DNA of 64,000 bases from CAIKMD01 sp963702925. Lineage in GTDB: Bacteria; Pseudomonadota; Alphaproteobacteria; ATCC43930; CGMCC-115725. Where the stretch lies: NCBI GenBank assembly GCA_963702925.1, contig OY969771.1, positions 62,001-126,000 on the forward strand. The letters are read 5' to 3'. The position numbers and the translations under genes are program-made. The number at the start of each line of letters is the position of its first letter. Position 1 is the first letter of the stretch. Shown piece by piece: positions 8,587 through 16,323 of this stretch. The notes beneath the pieces are model-generated. The model was not told the DNA's origin, did not search any database, and saw only the letters and a list, made by a program, of their open reading frames with translations.

Positions 8587-9387
8587 ATGACCAAGCTGCT
8601 CGTAATGTCGGATCTTCACATCGAGTTCGGCGCGCTTTCGGTTCCGAAGGTGGACGCCGATGTCGCAGTTCTCGCCGGCGACATTCACATCGGCTCGGAA
8701 GCCTCACGCTGGGCCAGCCGCCTGTCGCGGACTCTCGGCATGCCGGTCGTGCTTATCGCCGGCAATCATGAATTCTATGGCAGCCGCGGCCGCCCTGGGC
8801 ACGATTACGGGCGTATCATCGCGGCGCTGCGCGCAAATGCCGCCGCAGGTCCCGGCCATGTCGCGTTCCTCGAGCGGGAGACGGCCGTCGTCGGCGGCGT
8901 GCGCTTCATCGGCTGCACGCTGTGGACGGATTTCGAAGTGTATGGCGACGCCAAGGAAGCGATGCGGCAAGCCGAGAAAGACATGAACGACTTCCTCATC
9001 ATAGCGTCTCGCTCTGGCAACCGCTTCACGCCGCAGGATGCCCGCGATGAGTTTCTCGCCGCGCTGCAGTTTCTCGTAGCCGAGCTCGCCAAGCCCTTCG
9101 CCGGCCCGACCGTCGTCGTGACGCACCACCTTCCCTCCCTCAAATCGGTGGCGCCCGAATATGAGGGCGACGTGCTGAACGCCGCCTATGCCTCGAACCT
9201 CGACGCCTTCGTCGAAGCCTCCGGCGCGTCGCTATGGCTCCACGGCCATACTCATTCGAGCTGCGATTACACGATCGGCGCGACCCGCGTGCTTTGCAAT
9301 CCGCGCGGTTACCACGATTTCGCGCTCAACCCGCGCTTCGATCCGGCGCTCGTCGTCAAAATCGACCCGAAGGGGCATAAGCAATGA
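8587..9387 (+). CDS. Calcineurin-like metallophosphoesterase
   Basis: Predicted cytoplasmic phosphoesterase of 266 aa binding two metal ions. The family motifs occur in order: DLH (MSDLHIEF, ~8-10), GDIH (~31-34), GNHEFY (~59-64), VVTHH (~178) and the C-terminal GHTH (LHGHTHSS). Length is typical of the family. TAGGAGGCG precedes the ATG. Substrate cannot be predicted. It is the last intact gene of the recombinase/ATPase block before the IS3 remnant. Confidence 0.9.
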   Translation: MTKLLVMSDLHIEFGALSVPKVDADVAVLAGDIHIGSEASRWASRLSRTLGMPVVLIAGNHEFYGSRGRPGHDYGRIIAALRANAAAGPGHVAFLERETAVVGGVRFIGCTLWTDFEVYGDAKEAMRQAEKDMNDFLIIASRSGNRFTPQDARDEFLAALQFLVAELAKPFAGPTVVVTHHLPSLKSVAPEYEGDVLNAAYASNLDAFVEASGASLWLHGHTHSSCDYTIGATRVLCNPRGYHDFALNPRFDPALVVKIDPKGHKQ

Positions 9388-9529
9388 GCGCGGCCCAATC
9401 TCGTATATTTTTTTCCGACGTGCGCGGGCGTCGAGATTTGCTAAGGTCGCCGGGAAATCTTGGTCTCTGAAAGCGGCGAGTTTTGGGGCAAAATATTGAA
9501 CAGAAATCGACCTTCGTCAAAATTTGGCG

Positions 9530-10012
9530 TGGAGGAGCCTGCCTAGCGCGCTTCGAACGGTAGTGGTAGGTCGACCGGTCCACTGGGACCGCGCGGCAAG
9601 CACGACGAATGCTAACTTGCCACGCCGCCCGAACTTGATCGACCATCTCACGCTTCCGGGCAGGCTTCATATTTTTCGGCGGATGACGTCCTGGAGCATC
9701 TCCTTGTCGAGCGACAGATCGGCAACCAGCTTCTTCGGCCGCTGGTTCTCCTCCTCGAGCTGCTTCAGACGCTTCATCTCCAACGGCATCAGACCCCCAC
9801 ACTTCTTGTGCCAATTGTAGTAGGTCGCCTCGCTGATCCCTGCCTTGCGACAGACCTCCTCGACCGTCGTTCCTTCTTCTGCCTTCCGCAAAATGAACGC
9901 GATCTGCGGCTCGCTGAACCGCGACTTCTTCATGGAGAATCCCTCCGTCCGGCCAGGACGCTAAAGTAGAATTTTCCAGCTCAAAATGGTCGAAGAAATC
10001 GGGGGCAGGTCA
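9530..10012 (-). mobile_element. IS3-family insertion sequence remnant
   Basis: One terminus is seen at 10001-10012, which on the minus strand reads TGACCTGCCCCC, typical of IS3-family ends. An intact OrfA (9667-9933) is followed by the first ~45 codons of OrfB (segment WQVSIRRACRAV … YHYRSKRA) in the next frame. OrfB then breaks off near 9535 into unrelated sequence, so the catalytic DDE part and the other terminus are missing. The element is immobile. Its preserved end abuts a broken amidohydrolase gene. Confidence 0.85.
9667..9933 (-). CDS. IS3-family transposase OrfA
   Basis: 88-aa HTH protein of the IS3 OrfA type, MKKSRFSEPQIAFILRKAEE followed by GTTVEEVCRKAGISEATYYN, an InsE-like helix-turn-helix, then a C-terminal leucine-zipper-like segment. 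Normally OrfA and OrfB are fused by -1 frameshifting; here OrfB is truncated, so no active transposase can be made. The ATG is 68 bases inside the element terminus. Confidence 0.85.
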   Translation of the reverse strand: MKKSRFSEPQIAFILRKAEEGTTVEEVCRKAGISEATYYNWHKKCGGLMPLEMKRLKQLEEENQRPKKLVADLSLDKEMLQDVIRRKI

Positions 10013-10359
10013 ACCGCGCGCGAGGCTGTCTCGACGGTCCAACTCCAGGTCGCGCCTAGCAGCTCGAGATGCCCCTAATAGATGTGTGGCGTATCATAGG
10101 GGTCATGAGGATGTAGATAAACGGGCACCGCAGTTCCTGAACGCGCTCCCAGAACGGATAGTACATCCCCTCATCAGGTAATGAGTGTTGGTGTGACCGT
10201 TGTCCGCCGCGCCCTTAAAGCCTCGACACAGCGCGCAAGTTCGTCTCCGGTAGCTTTCGCATCCTGGAGGGGAAGATGGGCAAATCCAGCATAGCGCGTC
10301 GGATGTTTCTGAATCTCAACGACGAGAAAGTCGTTTGCCTCGCCCGCCCGCCTAATGGC
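10013..10359 (-). pseudogene. Broken amidohydrolase (ACMSD/γ-resorcylate decarboxylase-like)
   Basis: Read on the minus strand, the segment encodes ANDFLVVEIQKHPTRYAGFA, then after a frame change NGHTNTHYL, then YPFWERVQEL, and after another frame change VPVYLHPHDPYDTPHIY, an in-frame stop, and GHLELLGATWSWTVETAS. These are hallmark stretches of the amidohydrolase_2 family. At least two frameshifts and one stop are seen, both ends are missing, and the 3' side stops exactly at the IS3 terminus. It lies downstream of and collinear with the M24 gene, so it was probably the fourth gene of that operon. Confidence 0.75.
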
Positions 10360-10366
10360 CGACCTG

Positions 10367-10390
10367 CCCCACCTAAAATGTTAGGTGGGG
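10367..10390. terminator. Hairpin downstream of the M24 gene
   Basis: Perfect 10-bp stem CCCCACCTAA / TTAGGTGGGG with loop AATG. No T-tract follows on either strand, so it may be a factor-assisted terminator or a scar of a mobile element. It lies about 95 bases after the M24 stop. Confidence 0.5.
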
Positions 10391-10485
10391 CTAGATTCTA
10401 GGACATATATAGGGTTTTCCGCCTGAATTTGTTCAACCCATTCATCGTTTCCGCGCGCAGATTTGAACGAATCGATTTCCCGTTC

Positions 10486-11682
10486 TCACCCGAGCTCAAA
10501 GATTTTTTCCGGATATTTGTGCAGGCGTTCCACACCATTATCGGTGACGAGGAAGTTATCGCAGTAAGTGGCGAAGAGCTGCTTGGTGAAATAGGTCGGA
10601 TGGCAGGCGAAGTACATGTTCTTGCGAATCGGCATCGGCTCGTCCATCCGTACCAGCGGGCGTTCGACGAGATCGTAACCTTGGCCGTGGAAGAAAAGCC
10701 GTTGCTCCTCTGGACGGCCATGCTCGCGCATGAAATGGTTGTAGGCATTCCAGATTTCTTTGCACGACGCGCCCGGCTTGAGCAGGCTCAGGGCGAATTT
10801 GCGCGCCTCGAGGACGAACGCGAACTCGTCCTTCATCTCCTGTGTGGCCTTGCCAAGAACGATGGTGCGGCTAATTTCGGTATAGAAGCCGCCGGGGCCG
10901 TTGGTTTCGACCAACAGTGTGTAGATGTCGCCCGGGCGCATGATGCGCTGCTGGTGGTGCCGGGGCTCATGACCAGAAGGCGTGCCCGGCGCGTAGGAAG
11001 AGCACAAGTAAATGCCTTGCTCGCCACCGAGGTCGAGGACGACTTCTTCGGCCAGCGCGCCGATTTCGATGTCCTTCTTGCCCGGAGCCGCCGCCTTCAT
11101 CGCGGCATCGATTGCGGCGTCCTGGACTGCCGCCGTACGTCGAGCAAGCGCGATTTCCTCCTCGCTCTTGACGCACTTGATCTGATCGACCATGTCGGTC
11201 GCGTTGACCAACTTCGCCTGGGGATACTTATTGCGAAGGTGATCCGCCATTGACATGGGCAGCGTTCCCCGACCGACCACGCCGATCATTGCGCGGGAAT
11301 AGCGCTCGAGCGCCTTCGCGACGAGTTCCGCGTCATAATCGACACTGTAATCGACGCTGGCAAAACTTGGCGTGCCTAAGACACGGCCGACGCCACGGAA
11401 CTGCCAGTCACCCGCCGCCGGAAGTTCACGGTCGGTCCCGAACGGTCCTTGGGCAACGGTCGACATCCGGTCATCTTTGGGGAAGACGACCGTCAGCGGG
11501 TAGCCGTTGCCGGCCGGCTGGTCCGTAAAGTACTTCACGTAGCCGCCCATATGATCGTTGTTGTTCTGCATCAGCAGAACATCGATCTTATGCTCGGCCA
11601 TCGTCGCTCGAACGGCCGTCCAACGGCGCTCGAGTTCTTTGGTCGAAATCGGGGTATTGACGCGTTGGGTTTGCTCGCTCAT
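10486..11682 (-). CDS. M24-family (creatinase/prolidase fold) hydrolase
   Basis: 398 aa: N-terminal creatinase_N-like domain (~15-160) and C-terminal pita-bread domain (~175-390). The metal-ligand positions of true aminopeptidases are altered: Glu259 (LLVETNG) and Glu269 (YTEIS) replace the two Asp, His332 (FFHGQG) remains, and the last acidic ligand is in CDNFLV. This resembles the metal-independent creatinase type rather than a peptidase, so a C-N or C-S bond hydrolase is likelier (inference). AAGGAG precedes the ATG. It lies 15 bp after the 2-hydroxyacid dehydrogenase gene, third in an operon with an MFS carrier. Confidence 0.8.
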   Translation of the reverse strand: MSEQTQRVNTPISTKELERRWTAVRATMAEHKIDVLLMQNNNDHMGGYVKYFTDQPAGNGYPLTVVFPKDDRMSTVAQGPFGTDRELPAAGDWQFRGVGRVLGTPSFASVDYSVDYDAELVAKALERYSRAMIGVVGRGTLPMSMADHLRNKYPQAKLVNATDMVDQIKCVKSEEEIALARRTAAVQDAAIDAAMKAAAPGKKDIEIGALAEEVVLDLGGEQGIYLCSSYAPGTPSGHEPRHHQQRIMRPGDIYTLLVETNGPGGFYTEISRTIVLGKATQEMKDEFAFVLEARKFALSLLKPGASCKEIWNAYNHFMREHGRPEEQRLFFHGQGYDLVERPLVRMDEPMPIRKNMYFACHPTYFTKQLFATYCDNFLVTDNGVERLHKYPEKIFELG

Positions 11683-11697
11683 CGGAAACTCTCCTTG

Positions 11698-12678
11698 TCA
11701 GGCGGCCTTGACCGGATGCGGGGTCTGATGCTCAACGAGATTGATCATGTTCTTGGTATCGCCGGCGAGGAACCGCCGCAGATTCTCGTCGAGGATCGGG
11801 AAACAATACTTCGCGTACTCGTCGAACGGACCGGCGTTATGCGGCGTGATAATGACGTTTTTGAGCGCCCAGAGCGGGCTCTCTTCGGGCAACGGCTCTT
11901 GGACGAAGGTGTCAAGTCCGGCGCCGGCGATCCGGTGCTCCTTCAGGATGTCATATAACGCCCTTTCGTCGCACAAACCACCACGGGCGACATTGATAAA
12001 GTAAGCTGTTGGTTTCATCTTGCCGAGCAACTTGGCGTCGAACACGCCGCGTGTTTTCGCCGTCAGCGGCATGAGCAAGACGACGTAATCAAGCTGCGGC
12101 ATGATGGTCTCGGCATCGGCCCAGGGATGCCATTTGTCCATGCCGGCCACGCGGCGCCGCACCGGATCGATGCCGTGAACGATCATACCCATTGCCTTCA
12201 AACGTGGGGCGAGCCCCTCACCGATCGCGCCGATGCCGAAGATTCCGACTTGCTTGCCATGAAGCAGATGTGCCGGATCGGTCGCCCATTTGTGCTGGTC
12301 TTGCGCACGCACATGATCTTGGAGATGACGGCTCAGAGCCAGCATCAGCATGAGCGCATGCTCCGAAACGGTGTCACCGTGGATGCCATGCGAACTCGTG
12401 ACCAGGATGTCTGGCCGCAGCGAGGGCAGATCGTCGACTCCATCGGTGCCGGTCGTCAGACAGTGTATCCACTTGATGTTCGGGCCCTCGCGCAGCACGT
12501 GGTCCGCCATCATCGGCCCGAAAGTGACGATTATGTCCGTGGAGGCGACGTAGGGAGCCACTTTGCTGTGATGGTTGACAAGATTGAGCGTCAGTGCGGG
12601 GAATTTCTCGTGAAGATGGTCGATATATTCCCGGCTAATCGGCTCCGGTTGAGAATTGATGATGAGTACATTGGTCAT
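11698..12678 (-). CDS. D-isomer-specific 2-hydroxyacid dehydrogenase
   Basis: NAD(P)-dependent reductase of 2-oxo acids such as glyoxylate or hydroxypyruvate; 326 aa. Rossmann motif GIFGIGAIG at ~145-153, catalytic Arg232 (NVARGGL), Glu261 (VQEPLP) and His280 (TPHNAG) are all present. It sits between an AAHS-type MFS gene (32-bp gap) and the M24 hydrolase (15-bp gap), implying one operon handling a carboxylic acid. The exact substrate cannot be read from sequence. Confidence 0.9.
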   Translation of the reverse strand: MTNVLIINSQPEPISREYIDHLHEKFPALTLNLVNHHSKVAPYVASTDIIVTFGPMMADHVLREGPNIKWIHCLTTGTDGVDDLPSLRPDILVTSSHGIHGDTVSEHALMLMLALSRHLQDHVRAQDQHKWATDPAHLLHGKQVGIFGIGAIGEGLAPRLKAMGMIVHGIDPVRRRVAGMDKWHPWADAETIMPQLDYVVLLMPLTAKTRGVFDAKLLGKMKPTAYFINVARGGLCDERALYDILKEHRIAGAGLDTFVQEPLPEESPLWALKNVIITPHNAGPFDEYAKYCFPILDENLRRFLAGDTKNMINLVEHQTPHPVKAA

Positions 12679-12710
12679 CGCAGGCTCTCCCGAGAGATTG
12701 GTATTACGGG

Positions 12711-14102
12711 TCAGTGCTTGGCCGCGACTTGTTGTTCGCTTTCGAGTTCACTTTCCGGTGCTTCGTGGCCAACACCCATGATCGTCGCCGCTATAGCCGA
12801 GACGAGCGGCGGAAGAGCGATGATGTAGAGCAGCTGGTTCGACGGCCAATGCAGGCCAAGCAGGATCCCGCCGAGTAATGGGCCAACGAGCTGGCCGATC
12901 CCGCCGATGCCCTGGCCCCAGCTGGCACCCGTCGACCGCATCGCGGTCGGATAAATCACGGCAGCGACCGCGTTGAACGAATTTTGGACCCCCATGACGA
13001 AAAAGCCCGCGATGAACACCGTTACCGTCGTCCAGACGACACTGGAACCCGAGAGGCCGACAGTGGCGATGAAGATGGCTGCGAGCGTGTAGGCGGCGGC
13101 CAGCACGTAGAAGCGGCCGCGAGCGAAACGATCGAACAGATCGGAGATCGTGATGCCACCGATGATGCCGCCAACATGAATGAGCGCCGCGATGAGAATG
13201 GCGAAAGTCAGCGTGAGGCCGGCATTGTGAAGAACGGTGGTCAGCCAGCTGTTCATGAAGAACAGAGTGACCATGTTGGCAAAACCCATGATCCATAAGA
13301 GGCTGGTGAAAGTGGCGCGGCCTTCGGTGAAGAGCAGGCGAACCGGAAAGCCCTGTTGTTTTTTCTCGGAAGTGACGAACTGCGTGGCCGGCGAGATCTC
13401 TTCATCGGGATACATCCGTGCCAAGGTCTTGGCGATCGCCGCGCCGGCGTTTCCGCGCTGCACGAGTTGCTTGAGCAATTCCGGCAACCAGAAATAGGCG
13501 ATCAGGGCCAAGATGATCGGCATAAAGCCGTTGCAGATATAGACCGAGCGCCACCCATAGATGTCGACGACATAGGCGGCATAGGGACTGACCAGGATCG
13601 TCCCGATGGAAAAGCCGGTCCACACCAACACCGTCAGCGTGACCTTTAGATGCCGCGGCATGAAATCGCTTGCGAGCGCCATGCAGTTATATTGCGGTCC
13701 CGCGAGGAAAAGGTTGGCGAAGAACGCGAGCCACATGAGCTGGGTTAGCGAGGTCGCTGCACTCAATAGGAAAATGAACGGTACGGCGCAGAGCAATGAG
13801 CCGAGAATGACGGTTCGGCGTCCGAACCGGTCAGCGATGGGTCCCCACATCATCGCGGCGATGACCGAGCCAAAACCCATCGCAACAAAGACGGTGGCGA
13901 GCGCGCCCGGCTGGAGCTTGAGGTCGGCCGTCACCGCCGGCGCCAAATAGCCAAGCGTCAGCATGTTGAAGCCGCTCGAGAACATCAGCGTGGAACAAAT
14001 CACGAGAACCCAAATTTGATAGCTGCCAAGCTTGTGCCTGGCGATCAGCTCGGGCACATCCACGACGCTTGGGCCAATACGCGAAAGTTCGACCGCGGGC
14101 AT
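12711..14102 (-). CDS. MFS transporter, aromatic/organic acid:H+ symporter (AAHS) type
   Basis: 463-aa inner-membrane carrier with 12 predicted hydrophobic segments. The A-motif between TM2 and TM3 reads GPIADRFGRR, and the N-terminal cytoplasmic tail contains DVPELIARHKLGSYQ, typical of AAHS carriers of benzoate-like acids. ATG at 14102 is chosen because GGAGGA lies five bases before it; ATG at 14114 is in frame but has no SD. First gene of an operon with 2-hydroxyacid dehydrogenase and M24 hydrolase, with a FixK-like box at 14188-14201. Substrate uncertain. Confidence 0.85.
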   Translation of the reverse strand: MPAVELSRIGPSVVDVPELIARHKLGSYQIWVLVICSTLMFSSGFNMLTLGYLAPAVTADLKLQPGALATVFVAMGFGSVIAAMMWGPIADRFGRRTVILGSLLCAVPFIFLLSAATSLTQLMWLAFFANLFLAGPQYNCMALASDFMPRHLKVTLTVLVWTGFSIGTILVSPYAAYVVDIYGWRSVYICNGFMPIILALIAYFWLPELLKQLVQRGNAGAAIAKTLARMYPDEEISPATQFVTSEKKQQGFPVRLLFTEGRATFTSLLWIMGFANMVTLFFMNSWLTTVLHNAGLTLTFAILIAALIHVGGIIGGITISDLFDRFARGRFYVLAAAYTLAAIFIATVGLSGSSVVWTTVTVFIAGFFVMGVQNSFNAVAAVIYPTAMRSTGASWGQGIGGIGQLVGPLLGGILLGLHWPSNQLLYIIALPPLVSAIAATIMGVGHEAPESELESEQQVAAKH

Positions 14103-14187
14103 CTTTTCCTCCATTGCTTATTACTAATGCGGCCCATGAGCCGCAGAAAGTTTATGGAGAGTTTGCCATCGATCGGGTGTGGCTATC

Positions 14188-14201
14188 TTGATACAAATCA
14201 A
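14188..14201. promoter_or_regulatory. FixK/FNR-like box
   Basis: TTGATACAAATCAA, a perfect TTGAT-N4-ATCAA palindrome, 85 bp upstream of the MFS start at 14102. Likely operator of an FNR/FixK-family activator (inference from the consensus). Confidence 0.65.
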
Positions 14202-14240
14202 ACTGCGGTATTTCTGCTCGGTACGCGTGAAGGCGTGCAA

Positions 14241-14843
14241 TCAACCGGGAACAACACCAAAATGCTTCCGAGCCGCGTAACGAATCGCTTCGATGTGCGT
14301 GTCCGCTTCCGTCTTGGGAAGCCCCGGGCGAATTTCGCCAAAATGCAAATGCTCGGCGAGCTCGAGCCCACAAGTTTGGAAAATGTGCGAATCCTGAAGC
14401 GTTTGGATCGCTTTCCATTCCCCGCTTTTCTTCAATGCTTTGTTGGGCGCGGCCGAGACTGTCACAATCAGGCTCTTTTTGCCCTGGAGCAGACCATGGA
14501 TGCTGCCGCCTTGATGATCGTAGGCAAACCCATAGGACAGAACACGATCGATGTAACCTTTCATCATCGCGGGCATCGATGCCCACCACAGTGGGTAGAT
14601 GAATGCAACGGCTTCAGCGCTCGAGAGAAGGCCCTGTTCGCGGCGGATGTCTTCGGGCGCCTCGTGGTCGGGCGGAAAGCCACCCAATTCTCCGGCGGCG
14701 AGTACGGGATTAAAGCCGAGCGCATAGAGATCGCGCGTTTTGGACCGATGGCCGAGCCGTTCCAATTCGTCGGCGTAAGCGGCGGCAAGCGCTCCGGTGA
14801 AGCTATCCTGGCGCGGATGAGCGACGACGATGAGGTGATTCAT
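14241..14843 (-). CDS. Flavodoxin-fold NAD(P)H dehydrogenase (quinone)/NQO family
   Basis: 200-aa FMN- or FAD-dependent oxidoreductase of the NQO1/KefF/MdaB fold. The N-terminal MNHLIVVAHPRQDSFTGAL is the phosphate-binding start of the family, and FIYPLWWASMPAMMKGYIDR is the hallmark central motif. It reduces quinones or related electrophiles by two electrons in the cytoplasm. It is transcribed alone, with a FixK-like box 58 bp upstream, suggesting induction at low oxygen (inference). Confidence 0.88.
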   Translation of the reverse strand: MNHLIVVAHPRQDSFTGALAAAYADELERLGHRSKTRDLYALGFNPVLAAGELGGFPPDHEAPEDIRREQGLLSSAEAVAFIYPLWWASMPAMMKGYIDRVLSYGFAYDHQGGSIHGLLQGKKSLIVTVSAAPNKALKKSGEWKAIQTLQDSHIFQTCGLELAEHLHFGEIRPGLPKTEADTHIEAIRYAARKHFGVVPG

Positions 14844-14901
14844 GGCGGGCTTCCATCTTTGCGAACTGACGAAAGCGTGCGCTCGACCGCCTGGCTATGC
14901 C

Positions 14902-14915
14902 TTGACCTAGATCAA
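14902..14915. promoter_or_regulatory. FixK/FNR-like box
   Basis: TTGACCTAGATCAA (TTGAC-N4-ATCAA), 58 bp upstream of the quinone-reductase-like gene start at 14843. Confidence 0.65.
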
Positions 14916-14964
14916 CTTACCCTTTTTCGCCACTGCCGCGAGGTGGGCATCGGTGCTGGCGATT

Positions 14965-16323
14965 TCAGATGACCTTTGCAACCGACTCGGCGTGAGATCG
15001 GTGCGCCGAGAGGCCGATCAGAGAAGCGGCCAGAGCAGCGATTGAGGTCGGGAAAGCGAGAAGATCCAAAATCGTCGCTGGCGACCATTGCAAAGACAAG
15101 AGCAATCCACCGAGAAGCGGTGACACGATCTGAGCGCTATTGCCGATGCCGATCGCCCAGCCGGCACCAGTCGAGCGCATGGCTGTCGGATAGATCGTCG
15201 CCGCCACGGCGTTGGCGGTGTTCTGCGCGCCGTAGGTGAAGAATCCAACCATGAAGGTCGCCGCAAAGGCTGCCAATTCGTTCTTTCCCGAATAGGCGAT
15301 CGCCGCAATGAAAACGCCACCGAGAATATAGGCCGCCGCAAGAATATAGAAGCGGGCCTCCTCATAGCGGTCGCAAAGCTCGGAAATCACGATCCCGCCG
15401 ATGATTCCGCCGGCATTCGTGCTGGCGGCGATGACGATGGCGAGAGCCGCTGGAATACCGATCCCGTGAAGGACCGTCGCAAGCCAGCTGTTCATGAAAA
15501 TGAGCGCGATCATGTTGCCAAAGAACATCACCCAGAGCTGCAACGTCAAACGCGTGCGCTCTTCACGGAACAAGAGCGACACGGAAAATCCATGCTCCTC
15601 TTTTTCATTGAGGACAAAGCGCGTATTGCGAAGGATCACCGTGGCTGGAGCAAGCTGCATTAGAATTCGAGCGATTTTTTCGCCCGAGGTGTGGCGCTCG
15701 GCAAGAAAATCAAGCGATTCCGGAAGCATCCAAGCGATCACCGGCGCGATGGCGAGCGGCAGGATTCCGTTGATCACGAAAATCAAATGCCAATCGTAAC
15801 CTGACGCGATCCAGGCGGCGACGAAACCCGTGACGATCGAGCCGATGTTGAAGCCGACCCAGACCAGCATCGTCAGCGTAACGCGCCAATGTTTCGGCAT
15901 GAACTCGCCAGCAAGCGCTAGCGCGATCGGCATTAAGCCGATAAGGCCGAAGCCAGCAAAGAACTGCATCCATATCAGTTCAGTTACCGACGTCGCCCTT
16001 GCCATCAGAAACAGGAAGGGCACCGCCAGCAGCATTCCGGCGATGACGACCGGCTTGCGACCGAAACGGTCGGCCAAGGGCGTACAGATGAAGCTGCCGA
16101 GGATGCTCCCGAAACCCATCGCGGCAAAAGCCGGCCCGAGCGCACCCGCCTTTAAGGTGAGAGCGGCGGTCGCCATCGGTGCGACGAAGCCGAGCGCGAC
16201 GGTAAAGAAGCCCGAGCCGAAACAGCAGAGTCCGCACAGCAGAATGATACGGACATGAAACCAGCCGACGTTTTGCTGATCGATCAGAGCGGTCAGATCG
16301 ATGACGGGCTCCGCGGAGGTCAT
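14965..16323 (-). CDS. MFS transporter, AAHS type
   Basis: 452-aa carrier, 12 hydrophobic segments, A-motif CTPLADRFGRKPVV, and the cytoplasmic N-terminus VIDLTALIDQQNVGWFHVRI typical of aromatic acid:H+ symporters. It is clearly a paralogue of the carrier at 12711-14102 (shared AMGFGS, PTAMRSTGA motifs). Its ATG overlaps the TAA of the acyl-CoA synthetase gene (TAATG), so it is translationally coupled and last in the FAH-PanE-acyl-CoA synthetase operon. Probably imports that pathway's acid substrate. Confidence 0.85.
   Translation of the reverse strand: MTSAEPVIDLTALIDQQNVGWFHVRIILLCGLCCFGSGFFTVALGFVAPMATAALTLKAGALGPAFAAMGFGSILGSFICTPLADRFGRKPVVIAGMLLAVPFLFLMARATSVTELIWMQFFAGFGLIGLMPIALALAGEFMPKHWRVTLTMLVWVGFNIGSIVTGFVAAWIASGYDWHLIFVINGILPLAIAPVIAWMLPESLDFLAERHTSGEKIARILMQLAPATVILRNTRFVLNEKEEHGFSVSLLFREERTRLTLQLWVMFFGNMIALIFMNSWLATVLHGIGIPAALAIVIAASTNAGGIIGGIVISELCDRYEEARFYILAAAYILGGVFIAAIAYSGKNELAAFAATFMVGFFTYGAQNTANAVAATIYPTAMRSTGAGWAIGIGNSAQIVSPLLGGLLLSLQWSPATILDLLAFPTSIAALAASLIGLSAHRSHAESVAKVI

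Noticed and set aside
9356..9530. Continuation of IS3 OrfB or of the amidohydrolase below 9530
   Set aside because: Translations in all frames lose similarity to both families after about 9535.
10429..11253. Long + strand frame (274 codons) over the M24 gene
   Set aside because: It is the antisense shadow of the M24 hydrolase, which has full motifs and an SD.
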